The notes beneath the pieces are model-generated. The model saw only the letters and a program-made list of their open reading frames with translations, did no database searches and was not told the DNA's origin. Positions 1-11,861 of a stretch of DNA of 64,000 nt are shown in pieces. Origin of the DNA: Gavia stellata (taxonomy: Eukaryota; Chordata; Aves; Gaviiformes; Gaviidae); assembly GCF_030936135.1 (NCBI RefSeq), contig NC_082612.1:13251001-13315000 (forward strand), written 5' to 3'. A program made the translations under genes and the position numbers. The first letter of the stretch is position 1. Every line of letters begins with the position of its first letter.

Positions 1-3000
1 AATATACAAGTAATTAAGTGTACATAGATGGCTAATCATAAGCTTCACTGCTGTGCACATAGTCTTTCAATTTGTCCAAATCTATCAATATCCCCACAGA
101 GTTTTCATAACCCCTAGCAGGCTTTGTCATGTGTCCAAATTTTATAACACAAGTTGGCCGTGGCAGGACCTCTAATGGGGTGTTGGAGTGCAAGTGCAAG
201 GATTCTATTAAAACACTGCAGCACATCCGAGATACCCTAGAGGAGCTGAGTATTTGATGTGATAAGCTTTAAGATCCTCTGGTTGCAATCTGCAAACAAA
301 ACTATAGAAGCCTGTAAGGGAGGAGCTGTTTGGAAAGGCTTTAGATGCTGATGTGACCATAACTCGTGATCATGTTACTTTTTAAAAGTACTGTTACAGA
401 CTGGAAAACTGGTTTTCTATGACATGACAGTTTTCAGATGAGGAAAAATATGAGGCTTAAAAAAATCGAAAGTGGATGGGCAAGAATAGCACCCAGCTGA
501 AAATTAAATACAGATGTCTCAAAAAGCTGGCTTGCAGGGGAGACACTGAAAGGAAATGCTTTCAGTGAAAAGTTATTTGTAACCTTCAGTCAGGGTGAAT
601 GTAGGAGAAAGCACTGGGGAAACGGGAAGAATCATCTGCCTTGGAGCTCATATTTATACCTCTAAGGTTTTCCTCATTTTCTCCCAGAAATTTCGCCAAG
701 TGTGGCAGAATGCACACATATACACAGTCTAAAACACCTCAGGCTTTGCACACACTGTTTGCCGGGCTGCATCACAAGCCCTTTTGAAAGCCCCCATCCA
801 CTTCAAGCCAGAGATCCTGCCTTAGTGCTTTTAAACAGCTTCACACGTAGGTACCATGAAAGCTCAAGTTCTCGTGAAGACTTACTCGTTCATCAGTACA
901 AGTCTGCCTACTATGCTATGCATATTCATTGATTAGTATCCTTAGAAATCAGCTGGATCTCATAATTAAGACAAGCCAGCATTGCTAGCAGCAAATTATA
1001 CATGTACTTTAGATCCAATTACACTGTAATGACTGAGTGGCAAAGAGATACTGGCAGCTAAGACCGCATCGAGTGGCTTTCTTGAGGCAGAGTCACCAGT
1101 ATGGGCTAAAATTAGAAAACTGTCCCATAACATTTAAACTCCTCATAACAAACAGGAGGGGGAAAAAAAGAAACACCAAAATTCCTAGGTAACAATTTTA
1201 GAAACATTGGAAGTACAAGTGGTGATTGCAAAAGCTAGCTACTTTATAAAACCCAGGACTCCAGCTCGCCTTGAACAGAACAAGCTCTGGGCTCAGCAAG
1301 GCGCCTGTCTGCAGCTACGGCCCCTTGTCAACATCCAAAGCACCAGCCCTAGGCAGTGAGGTGCACCCCAAAGGAAGCGCTGGTATTTCCCCTTCAAAAG
1401 AGATCGAGCTGAATTCCTGGGAGCAGAAAAAGGCCTGCAGAAAAGCTTAGCAGTGGGAAAGTTTTGTAGCTTTGCGTTGTGAGAAGAGAAGGAGCTACAG
1501 AAGCATCCAAATGATGGTAGCCACGGTGCTTTTGTAACTATGTTGGATCATCACCAATACGATATTTAGAAAAATATCAATGCTTTGGTTTAGATCACAA
1601 CACTGTAGACATTCCTGTTACAGGGAATGTAAAAAGGATCCAAACTCTCTCTTGATAAAGTCAAGCCTTTGTTGAAAAAGGTTTTTTATCCATTGGGGTC
1701 TTTGCACTTCAAGGAAAACATTATTTCAAAAGTTCCTTTGAGTAAAAAAAGGAAACAAGAAAGCAAATGTAAACAGAATTGGTGTGTCAATTGTAGACAT
1801 GCTCCCCAGCAGTTCCTTGGCAAAAAGACAGTGGCAGAAATCAAATTAAACATGGACTAACATGCAAGAAAAATATACATAGGCTTCTGAAGGCAAGCAA
1901 GAAATTCAACATCAGTTTGCCAAGTCTCAACGAGTCACCAGTAAGTGTTTAAGGCAAGGAGACTTTACTGAGTTACTCCAGACTCTTCACCACGGAAAAC
2001 GGGATAAATGAGTGCAGAGGGGATGTCTGAGGGGACAAAAACCTCAACTGCCACTTTCTGCAGGCAAGAACTCCTACCTGGGCACAGGGATATCTCAACC
2101 CTGCCATCTCCCTTTGGCAGCACCAGCCTTCCCTGGGGACTGATTCTGCCAGGGGGGAGAGCCAGGCTGAAGGGGAGTCCACAGCACCTTAGGCAGGGTA
2201 CAAGCTGGCATGGGCACAAGCGCACTTTCGTAGGATGGCTGTCCTCACTACTGTTATGAGGCTTGCACAGAAATACCTTTAAGGACTATAGAGAGAGTGT
2301 GAGTAAGTTTAAGAGACCAATCCAGTTCAAACATCTGAGGCTCCAGTGATGTTCCTGAACTGGTGTTTGTTACTGGCCTTATCTGTGCCAGCAGCCGTAC
2401 GGACAGTGCAGTCACTGCAGAAAAGACCCCAGTCTTAGGAAGAAGCCTTATAACCAGACAGGGGCTATCAACACATTGTCCTGCACCTCCCCCGGACCAC
2501 TTCTTCCCAAGTTCAAAATGCCGGACTTTGCCATTCACATCCTTCCCAGACATAAATATACCTTTCGCACTGGATTTCAGTGTGTTCCCTGCTACAGGCT
2601 CTGCTCTACAAGCCATCTGTGCTCTGCTGGTCATTAAACAAAATGTTTGATGTGTATTTTGGAAAACCAAAATGTCTACTTCCTCCTGAAAAAAGATCAA
2701 CATCCATTTTTCTAAGACTGAATTAAAACCTGTCTGGGTCCTAATATATGTCTAATGCTTGAACCAAAAATTCTGGAGGTACTGAACATTACGGAAAGTG
2801 CTTTTCATCTTGTTGCATCAACGCAATTAGCTACCTACCTTGTGGATATAGATAACTTAAATCTTTTTCTTTAGATTAATGTTTGAAAAACATTCTTAAA
2901 TTGAAGGCTGATCTTCCTCTGAAAATCAAGAAGCAGGAGCATACGCATTCAGACAAAGAATTATATTTATACACATAGTCAAAGGGAGATGAACTTCTTG

Positions 3001-5349
3001 CAAACCAAGTCTTTTGGTTTGGTTTTAATTCAAAATGGAAAATCTGGGAAATGTAGTGTGTTCTAGTCAGAAGAAATCTCTATTGCAATTTGAACTGAAA
3101 AAAAATTATTCTTAGGGGGTAATTGTGATCCTCGCAATTGGCTTTTAATAATTTTATTATATTGGTGGCAGTGACTTAGGTTTTATCTCACTCCAGCTCA
3201 GCTATCTAACATATTAAGCATGCCTAGACTAGTCATCTCATCTGCTCCTTCAACAAAAACAGACCGACGAGCAATTCCAGAGATCAGTTCATCTCACCTA
3301 CCTTAAATAGCTGTCTTAGCATGGGATGCAGCACATCCTGAGGCAGCTTAGTTTTCTCAAGCTTGTCTTTCTCTAAGCCAGCTTAGCCCTTAGTTTCTGA
3401 TGTAAATCAGATGCATATTTATATCAAATCATATTAAATGTCTTTGTTACTGTCCACTAGCATTAAAAGACAGCTTTTTAAATGCACAAGTGAGAGTAAA
3501 AATGAGCAACAATTTCTGCATAAAGTGAAAAAGATACCAGAAATTAAAAAATGTGGCACAAAAGTTATGACAGTTGCTTCATTTTGAATGGCTTTTCCAA
3601 AAGTACTTAGAAGTTTTCTCATAAAAACATAATTTGAACACATTATGGCAATATATACAAATACATATATATACACTCCTACAAGATATGAGATATGTTT
3701 AGCTGCTGAAGCCGCAGCTCTGAGCTACCTACCTCTCTCCATTGTAGTGAGGATCCACAGCAAGCTCCTAAAACACCGTGATTGATGGCGCAGTACTTTA
3801 AGGCAGACCCAAATCAGTGCAGGTTAACTTCAAACGCCACATGGCAAACTGCTGCAGCCTGGGAGCTGGTTGGCAAGGCAAGGACCTGGGGACAGGCATC
3901 GCGCTAAAGCGTCTTTGCTCCTCGGCCACAGTCAGGGGCTGCGGTATCCCTGGGAAGATGCTGCCTGTCAACAGCATGTTGGCACTACTGCTTCACAAGC
4001 CCCACGCCATCATGACAAAAAGTACCCCTAAAACTTGGCAGCTGCCAGTCACATCAAAGACCTCAGTGTATTTTGTCTTGTACCAAAAACATCCATGTAC
4101 AACGACGCAAAAAGGGCACAATACCTATGAAAAGAGCTATAGGGTGGATCTGGAGATTTTATCAGACCACAGCCACTTTGTTTAAAAAATGAGATTCTCT
4201 CTCAGCTGCTTTGATACCTGTGTATGAAGGAGATTATCTGGAGTAGCAGAAAAGAATCGTGAAAGCTCTGGGTCCAGACAATGAATGTATTGCTGATGTA
4301 GTGAAGGAAGAGGGGAGGGACCTGCTGCCTCCCATCCCATAGCCCCTCGAAAGCCACAGCAGACTCCTGGGCTGGGAGGGGATGGCAGGGACAGTCCTGC
4401 AGCATGGGGCACCAGAGAAAAGGTCGGCCACGCTGTGCCCACGCAGAGCTGGGAGCAGACTTCAAAAATCAAAACGTGCCCCTCTGATAAAACCATGCTT
4501 TAGGCCACATAGCAGTCCAGATCAGGAGGCACAAAGATAGGTCAGCATCTTCGGAGGCTTCAGATGCTGAACTGTTTCTCTAAGAGGTGTTGTACTAAAC
4601 CTCATCAGTATTTGCTACTCATGTAAAATGTTCATTTCTGTTGCCTTTGGTGCGCTTCTGCCTACACCCCAGAAGAGCAACAAATTCAAAGAAGAAAGAC
4701 AGCAGCACCCACTTAAACAAAAAGAAAGAAATTTTTTGACAGAGTCTGGTTGATAAAAAGGTGCAAAGGGCAAGAAAAAAATAAAAATTAAAAAAATTAA
4801 GGATCAGTAAAAGTTCTCCACAGAAATAGTCTCATTGGCCTGACTATCTCAGACCCTAATAAGAAAAATTATATCTAAAGTTTATTCTTTATTCTAAAAG
4901 AATTTCCTTTATGACTCTGAACACAATACTTTTTAGAAAGTCTTAAAAAAATAACTCAATGCTTTAAAAAAAATTTTGTAACCTGTTTTTCCTCCATTTG
5001 TGAGGATATGCTTCACTTCCAGGTTTAATAAAAGCCCTTAATACTGACTTTTATAGCACAGGGGAAACCCAATTACAATATTTTGTACTGTGATTGTATA
5101 CGCTAAAGAAACTCAACCTGAAATTAGAATCCCTGTGCATTTTCAAAAAAAATCGGTTTTTATTTTGCAAGTAATTTTTTTTTTTTCTTCCTAAAATAGA
5201 CAACTTCACAATCAATGAGTCATAGGATTTCCCTTGGGACAAATTAACTCCTTACATGAAATAAACCTAGTAAAACGTGGTCACCGAATCACGCTTCAGA
5301 AACATTACTAAACTTTAAAGTCCACGACAGGAAAACAAAGCAACGTTCA
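1..5349. other. Distal 3' UTR or downstream flank; nothing else recognised
   Basis: AT-rich sequence with further AATAAA signals (5164-5159, 4893-4888, 4886-4881, 3158-3153). An exact TTGCATCA word lies at 2813-2820. A 149-codon minus-strand frame (2703-2254) with a true ATG is present but matches nothing I know. No neighbouring gene exon was identified. Confidence 0.5.
3153..3158 (-). terminator. Candidate distal poly(A) signal AATAAA
   Basis: The leftmost AATAAA on the gene strand that I found (ATAATAAAATTATT). Use of this site would make a 3' UTR of about 4.3 kb. Weak context. Confidence 0.2.
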
Positions 5350-5368
5350 GTTATATTTACAGTCCCCA

Positions 5369-5374
5369 TTTATT
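5369..5374 (-). terminator. Candidate poly(A) signal AATAAA
   Basis: On the gene strand CAGAAATAAATGGGG is followed some 30-55 bases later by a GU-rich stretch (GCTTTGTTTTCCTGTCGTGG). This is the best-formed proximal poly(A) site by eye. It would give a 3' UTR of about 2.1 kb. Confidence 0.35.
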
Positions 5375-6528
5375 TCTGCAAGTTAACACTGCCTACATTT
5401 AAACTTTCAAGGAATATGGCACAACAGCAGCGAATTCATTGAATGAAACAGTCAGTGCTGAAAGCCTGGCATCCACACTATCAATGTTCAGGAGGTTTTG
5501 CTTTGGACTAGCTCCGGTGGGATCCCACGCGCTCAGCATCCATTTGCTGAGGAGTGTGCTATATGCGCTCCTGGAGGGCGTCAGGCAGTTTCTTTTTATC
5601 AGAGAGAAATGCAGTTTGTGTACTTGAACTGGGATGGCAGGAGATGGCCTCAAAAGCCAAATTCTGACCCAAATGTAAATACTGATTAAACGCATACGCT
5701 GTCAACATAAAAATCTCTCTCAAAATGTTTGCCTAAAAAAGTTTCAAATAACACTAAGTCACTGTAAACAGAAAACATTTAAAGAAAAAAATGTTTGCAA
5801 AATGTTTTCTGTGTCTTAAATTACTGCTTTTCTACATAATCAGTTACTCCCATTTCCCTACTTCTATGAAATTCCACCATAGAAACACAAGAAAGAAAAA
5901 CATGTATAAATTTTAAGACATTTACTGTACACCCTTAAAATGGTAGATATTCTGAATATATACAACACATATACAATACACAGTCTCCCTTTACTGTAGT
6001 GGTCTGGCTACTAGTTGTGCTTTTCTCCCAATTTAGGAAGTTTAACATTGCTTAGTTCCATAAAAGTTTTCATGAAACATACAACTTGCTGAGAGCAAAC
6101 AGCTCAAAAAGCAGTGCATTCAGTACTTAAGCATTGTATTCCTAACAGAGTGACAACGAACCTTAATCTTAAGGTTGAGTAGTCTTCAACTAACAATACA
6201 AAACTGAATTTCTAAGCATTAAAAAATTTATCTACAACTATCTTAAAAAAAAAAAAAGGGCAAAACTTCAGCTCATATTTGAGCCAAATCTCAGCTCAAA
6301 CATCATTCTGAAGATGGATTTATTTTGATTTTATCAGTTTTGATGGCCTTTCTCTGTTTCAGCTGAGATAAAACAGGAAAGGCAGCACTGGCAGAGCACC
6401 TGTTCCTTGGTGTTTCAAAGCCCAGTTAATTGGAGTGTGCTTGAATGAAAAGCCCACAGATTAGGTGCATCTTCTACTCAAATCAACAAATCTGTTGTAG
6501 CTTACCTTATTCATAAAATGGTATTGCA

Positions 6529-6534
6529 TTTATT
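6529..6534 (-). terminator. Candidate poly(A) signal AATAAA (most proximal)
   Basis: GGCAATAAATGC on the gene strand. There is no strong GU-rich element in the next 40 bases. A second copy lies at 6324-6319. Confidence 0.2.
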
Positions 6535-7475
6535 GCCATGTCCATACAGTATTCCCGCCAGTGACTCTTATTCGTTTCTGCACACCGACAATGATACAAA
6601 CCCTTAAAATTAGGTTTGCCTGACTGGTAACTGCAGGTCCATACGCTTCCAGATAGAAAATATTCATACAGCAAATGAGGTCGCATTCAATTGCTTTGAC
6701 TCATTTGAAGGTGATTACTCTGTTGCTGTATTACCTATACATATGTACACAAAGAAACATTGGTAAAAACAGTAATAATTTCCAGACTGGTAGAAACTTT
6801 AACATGTATAAAATTACTGCCTCCAGGCTAAAATCTTCCTGCCCCACCGGCAGAAATATTAATTCTCAGAAGATGCTCCAGCTGGCTATAGTATAACAAC
6901 TCTGGAATGAAGAAACCTTGTACTTGCGACCACAAAGGTGTGGAAGCCACTGTGCTTCTGCATCAGTGTGCTGGTGCTCCCAGCGAGCCAAAAGAAGTCA
7001 GATCGGGCTGCCAAACGGGGTGGCTGGAAGAACATTAGTAAGTGAAACTCAGCAGCTTTAGCTCACCCTTTTCCTGGTGAGAGTCGGGTTCTTCAGGGAC
7101 AGCAAGCAGGATACATTCTTCACAGTACACCTGACTATTACTTACACATTGCTTAAACCTATTTTCAGTGACAACACAACCAAAATCCTAGTTCGACAGG
7201 CCTATGGTTTGTTAAACTATGACACTGTAACGAAAGAAATAGTGAAGAGATGAGTTCCCTCATAGCACAAGTTCTTGCTTTCTACACATAAACCAACCGC
7301 ATCAAAAAAAATTTTGCAACATCATAAAATACAGTTCTGGTAAGTGACTCGCTCGGTATCCATCCCAGCTCTGACTTGTTCCTCCAGTTTGCAGAACATT
7401 AGGTAGCGGGAAAAATCTCCCTACCCTCTTCCTCAAGTTGAAATGAAACACCAAGCCAAAAGCCGTACACCAAGA

Positions 7476-7543
7476 TCAGGATTTCTGCTCTTCCTCTGAT
7501 GGGACGACTTCCAAGAGGATTTGCAATGTTACAGTTACCCTGT
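7476..7543 (-). CDS. SLC7A11: SLC7A11 exon 12, coding part (residues 482-503) and stop
   Basis: The acceptor is TATCTTTGCAG|ACAGG. The exon encodes [22 protein letters not shown] followed by TGA at 7478-7476. The tail aligns with human ITRTLQIILEVVPEEDKL and is two residues longer overall. The C-terminus is cytosolic and acidic. The exon continues without interruption into the 3' UTR. Confidence 0.94.
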
Positions 7544-10500
7544 CTGCAAAGATACAAGCATACACATGGGAAATTTTGGTGGGGATGGAGAAGGCAGAAG
7601 CAGCAAGGAAAATTATCTTACCTGCTCTACAGCCTACTTGCACATACGGTTCACAGCAGTCATATATACCAGGTGGAAATATCATTTAAATGTCTGATTC
7701 AATTTTTTTTTTCTTTTTAACTATGTTTTCTTTGCCTCTGATCCAAGCCTACGCATATACAATAATAATGGAAGGGTATGGAGGTATAACCTTGTTCAAT
7801 AAAGGTCTGCATGCATTTAAAGGCTGTCTTAAAGCATGACTACTCTGCACAACTGCTTAGTTTTAACAAAGTTGTAATGTTGAAATAAAAGTCTGAAAGA
7901 GTTCAAAAAGTTAATTCAGCTGTGCCAAGATCTGCCTAAGCAAAAAAGAAAAGAAAAATTAAAATAAAAGGAAATAATGATGACAAAGCTTCACAAATCT
8001 CAGAATGTCACACATCCAAAGCAACTTCACACTGTCCTTTTGTTACTCGGGACATTTATTTCCTTCTGGTGTTTTTGGTAGTTTTCTTTTTAGGGTACTG
8101 ATTCATAAATGGTACGGTTAATTTACATATAGAATAGTAAAAGAGCATTCTCTTACCACTCATTTCTCTTGTCCCTTTTTTTTAGCACGCCATTTTAAAC
8201 AAGCAGGAGTTGTTGTAAGAGAAAGTTCTGATTTTCCTTGTCTAGCACGACATGTCGGCATTTACACCAGCGTAAAGCGAGGAGGCTAAAACAGCGCAAC
8301 TCACAAGACGACATGAACCGAAACTACTTTCCCGCTCTCCTGCCTGAGGCACACTCTACCATCTTTTCCTCTTCTCTCTGGAGGTCACCAGTTCCGCGCA
8401 AAGCCAGGCTGCCCTTAGACTATAAACTGATGGGGTCAGAGAGGCTGAGAGTCAAGAGGGACTGCATTTTCCTCCTGCCCCCCTCCCCTGCCCCAGCGGG
8501 GCCTTCAGAGCTGGCTGAGCCGGGCCGGGGCGAAGGGGAGGAGGAGAGCCCGCAGCAGGAAGCCCGCAGGCCTTCGCCCGGCCACCCCACCCCTTCCGGG
8601 TTTGAGGCCGAGCAGGGGAAGAAGGAATAAAACAGACTTTCTGTCAGGCTGAGCTACGGTGTAAGAGCTCATGGAAAAGGGCGCGGCGGCAGAGGGAAGG
8701 CCTGGGCATCTCGAGAGCTGGCTGCGACTTTAATACCCTGTCTGAGAAAGCGGACAGGGCCGCCTGCAGCAAGACCGTGCCCTCGCTGTGGCGGGAGGCC
8801 CTGCCACTCTCCCGCTTCCGCGGGCTAGTTTTGCTCTGCGCTGGGATGAAGCCACGGAGGAGCAATCAGACACGTTGGGGGGGGGGGCTGGGGTGCTTAC
8901 TTGGGGGTTTTGTGCCACATACTCAGGATAAGACGGTGTAAGGAGTATTTCCCCCAAAACATGGTCCAATCTGCCTCCAGTCAGTATCTCTATATTGTCT
9001 GCTTTGAGCAGTACCTGGAGTTACAGGACCAGCTTCACATTTGTAACGTGACAACTTAACATACCATGACAGTAAAGATGACTTCCCCCTCACTTTAGAC
9101 CCTAATTTTCCCTTTCAAGAGGAGAATTCACAGTAAATAGGTCCCAGGGGACAACCTTTATAAAACACCCGGGTCTAGTAAGCACCTATGTACCCAAGAC
9201 CTACATAAGCACCACATCAAGCTTGGGCGAGGAAAGAAAGCAGTAATTTACTGCATATGTCTAAGACTGGACATGAAATCTGCGACAGCAAAATGCTGAG
9301 GTGATTTCCTGCAGATCCCAACATCACAAACTCAACAAAGAGGAGCAAACTGAGCATATAAGACTATGTCCTCAATGTGCAAGTGTCATCCTCTGGTGGT
9401 TTTAAATAAGCCTAAAAGAGACGTTTTGTTATATAAACAGATCTCTCTTCCAGCATGGGCTCGGGCTATGAAGAAAGCAGGATTCAACTTTTAAGCTCCG
9501 CACAATTCAATCCACTGTAAAGAAATAGGTGTTTTAAATATGAGTCTAAGGTTGGGTTTTCAACTGAGGAAGTCTTAATAGAAGCATTCTCGTGCTGGTG
9601 CCGCATCCTTTTACACACTGAGCTGCTTCGTAGGATTTGTTAGGCTTGACTTTTTTCATTTTCACATTAGTTCTATAAAAAGCAAGAAAGCGGAGGTCAA
9701 ATGAATCCTGTACTAGCTGAAAATTATTTGTCCCAGCACATGACGCTACAGCAAAACTTCTTTAGAAAAGGAGAGAGCAAAATGTTATTCTCACTGCAAA
9801 ATACCACCCAGACCCTATTAACCCCACAAAATGTGAAGTTGCCTTTTGTTCAATACAGCAATTTGGTAAGGAGAATGGGCCATGTAAATACCATTAAGGA
9901 CAGTCAAAACAGACAGAACAAAGACGTTCAGCCTTGGAAAAGATTGCTTGGGTGATCCATTCAAGGGCTCTGCTACCGTAACCAGCCTGAAACACCGTTC
10001 ATAAATGGGCTCACCTTCAGGCTAGGTCTTTTATCCGACTACTCATTCTGGCTGCTCAACATCCCTCTCCTCTGATCCTTAAAAAACCTATTCTGAATAT
10101 CCAGTCTAATCTTGTGTGGGGCTGGGCTGTAGCCACGTGTTTTTGTACCAGTGCTGTCCTTTACTTAAATAGCACGTGTTCCACGTAGGGTTTATAAGCA
10201 GCAGTCACCTCTCATCTCCAAAGCACCTCTGGGGAGCTGAACAAGTGAAGGTCCCCAGCAAGGTGACTTTGCAAATGGGTAGAGAGAGCCCCACACCACC
10301 CTGTTCGTGCGCTGAGCTGCGCAGATGAAGCAGCCTGGGAATAGCGTTGTTAGCAAGGTGCTGTGTTCAGACTAACAGGCTTTGACTCCCTCTGTGGTAA
10401 TACACGAAATGCTTTGCTGAAGCCTAAGTAGAAAAATCAGTTATATTCTCAAAGAGCGTTACCCGGTTAATCTGGCAAAAATCTACCTCTTAAATGACAA

Positions 10501-11829
10501 TCCCTTTTTTTCACGTTGTCCTTTACCTCATGTGTATGGAATTACTCTTTCATGCCTATGTACACCTAATGCATATTGTTTCAAGGTTAGAATATCAAGC
10601 TTGCAGCTACTCAATGACTTTTCTTTTCTGTATCTCACAGAGGTACCTTAAGTGAATTTATTCTCATTCGATGCCTTTGAAAAATGCTCTCAGGCTATGC
10701 AATGGAGCTCCCTTAACACTCACAAAATAATGCCAGTTTAATGACTCCACACAGAAGGTTGATTCCTTCTTCTGAGGAAAAAAAAATATCTTTTTATTTA
10801 ACAAGTAAATCTCTGTCAGCATCAGTTTTCCATCATTGCTGTTGTTATTTTGGGAATAATAATTACAAAGCAAACAAGCTGTTTCACCCACTGACTGGTG
10901 TCTGCTACTTTCCCCTCGGAGCCAGTACACTGTGTCCATCCATAGGTATCACCAGGCCTTCTTTCTAGGAGGGGAATTTTGTGTTATCTGAAAAGCTAGA
11001 AGATTCACCTTCATTGTCACAGCTGGCAGAAAAAGCTTCATATCTACCCAGTCTACCTTAAAGAGAATATTTTTTCTCTCACCCAAGTAATGTAGTTCAA
11101 CACTGGCATCCTGTGGCCAGAGATTCAAGTAACTGTATTCCAAAACCTCTGAGACTTCACAGAAAATGCCAAAAATCTCCTGGGCTTGATAAGGGAAAAT
11201 TTCCTAGTCCCTAAATGTCAAGGCTGAGAAATTATAAACAGACAAAAACCCAATTATTTAATAGAATGTCCTTGTGCACACAACTGTTTTCATTTGCACT
11301 GGAGCTTTCTACACATTCCCAGGACATTGCAAGTAATTTATAACTATATGTTTATAAAATTAAGAAGACCAGAGTGTGCTAACCTTAAGCTAACACCTTT
11401 TTCTGTAAATACTTTTGGCCCTGTAGTCTATGGACTTCCCAGCATGAATTGAGAGGGAAATTCATAGATCCTACAACAGATAGGATTTAACTATACAACC
11501 TATATTTATATAAAGAAAATATTTATAAAAGGTTATAGTATAATAGCATACATATAAAAACCCCATTCTTTTATTGTGAGCAGCTCATTTTAAATCATCC
11601 CTTGAGACTGAAGCATAGAAGACGATATGCATTTTTGATTCAGCACCTATACAAATCAACTATTTGTAGTTGAAAACTTTCATGGGTTGAGTTTTTCTTT
11701 TGCAGCAGAAGAGAATTTCTTTCAGTTTTGTTTAATACATTATCCATCATTCCTCAAATATTTTGCCTCTATTCTTGTTTCACATTTTGAAAAGTACCTC
11801 CATTTTGGAAACCTATCATGCTGAATAAC

Positions 11830-11861
<32 letters not shown>

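Larger units (their letters stand above)
5350..7475 (-). other. SLC7A11: SLC7A11 3' UTR, proximal part (predicted)
   Basis: Follows the stop codon directly. It is AT-rich with AUUUA-type motifs on the gene strand (for example at about 5673) and with AATAAA signals at 6534-6529, 6324-6319 and 5374-5369. Human SLC7A11 mRNA has a very long 3' UTR (several kb, recalled), so extension further left is likely. The exact end is unknown. Confidence 0.5.

Noticed and set aside
2254..2703. 149-codon minus-strand open frame downstream of SLC7A11
   Set aside because: It has a true ATG but no recognisable motif, and a frame of this length is expected by chance in 64 kb. It may lie in the distal 3' UTR.
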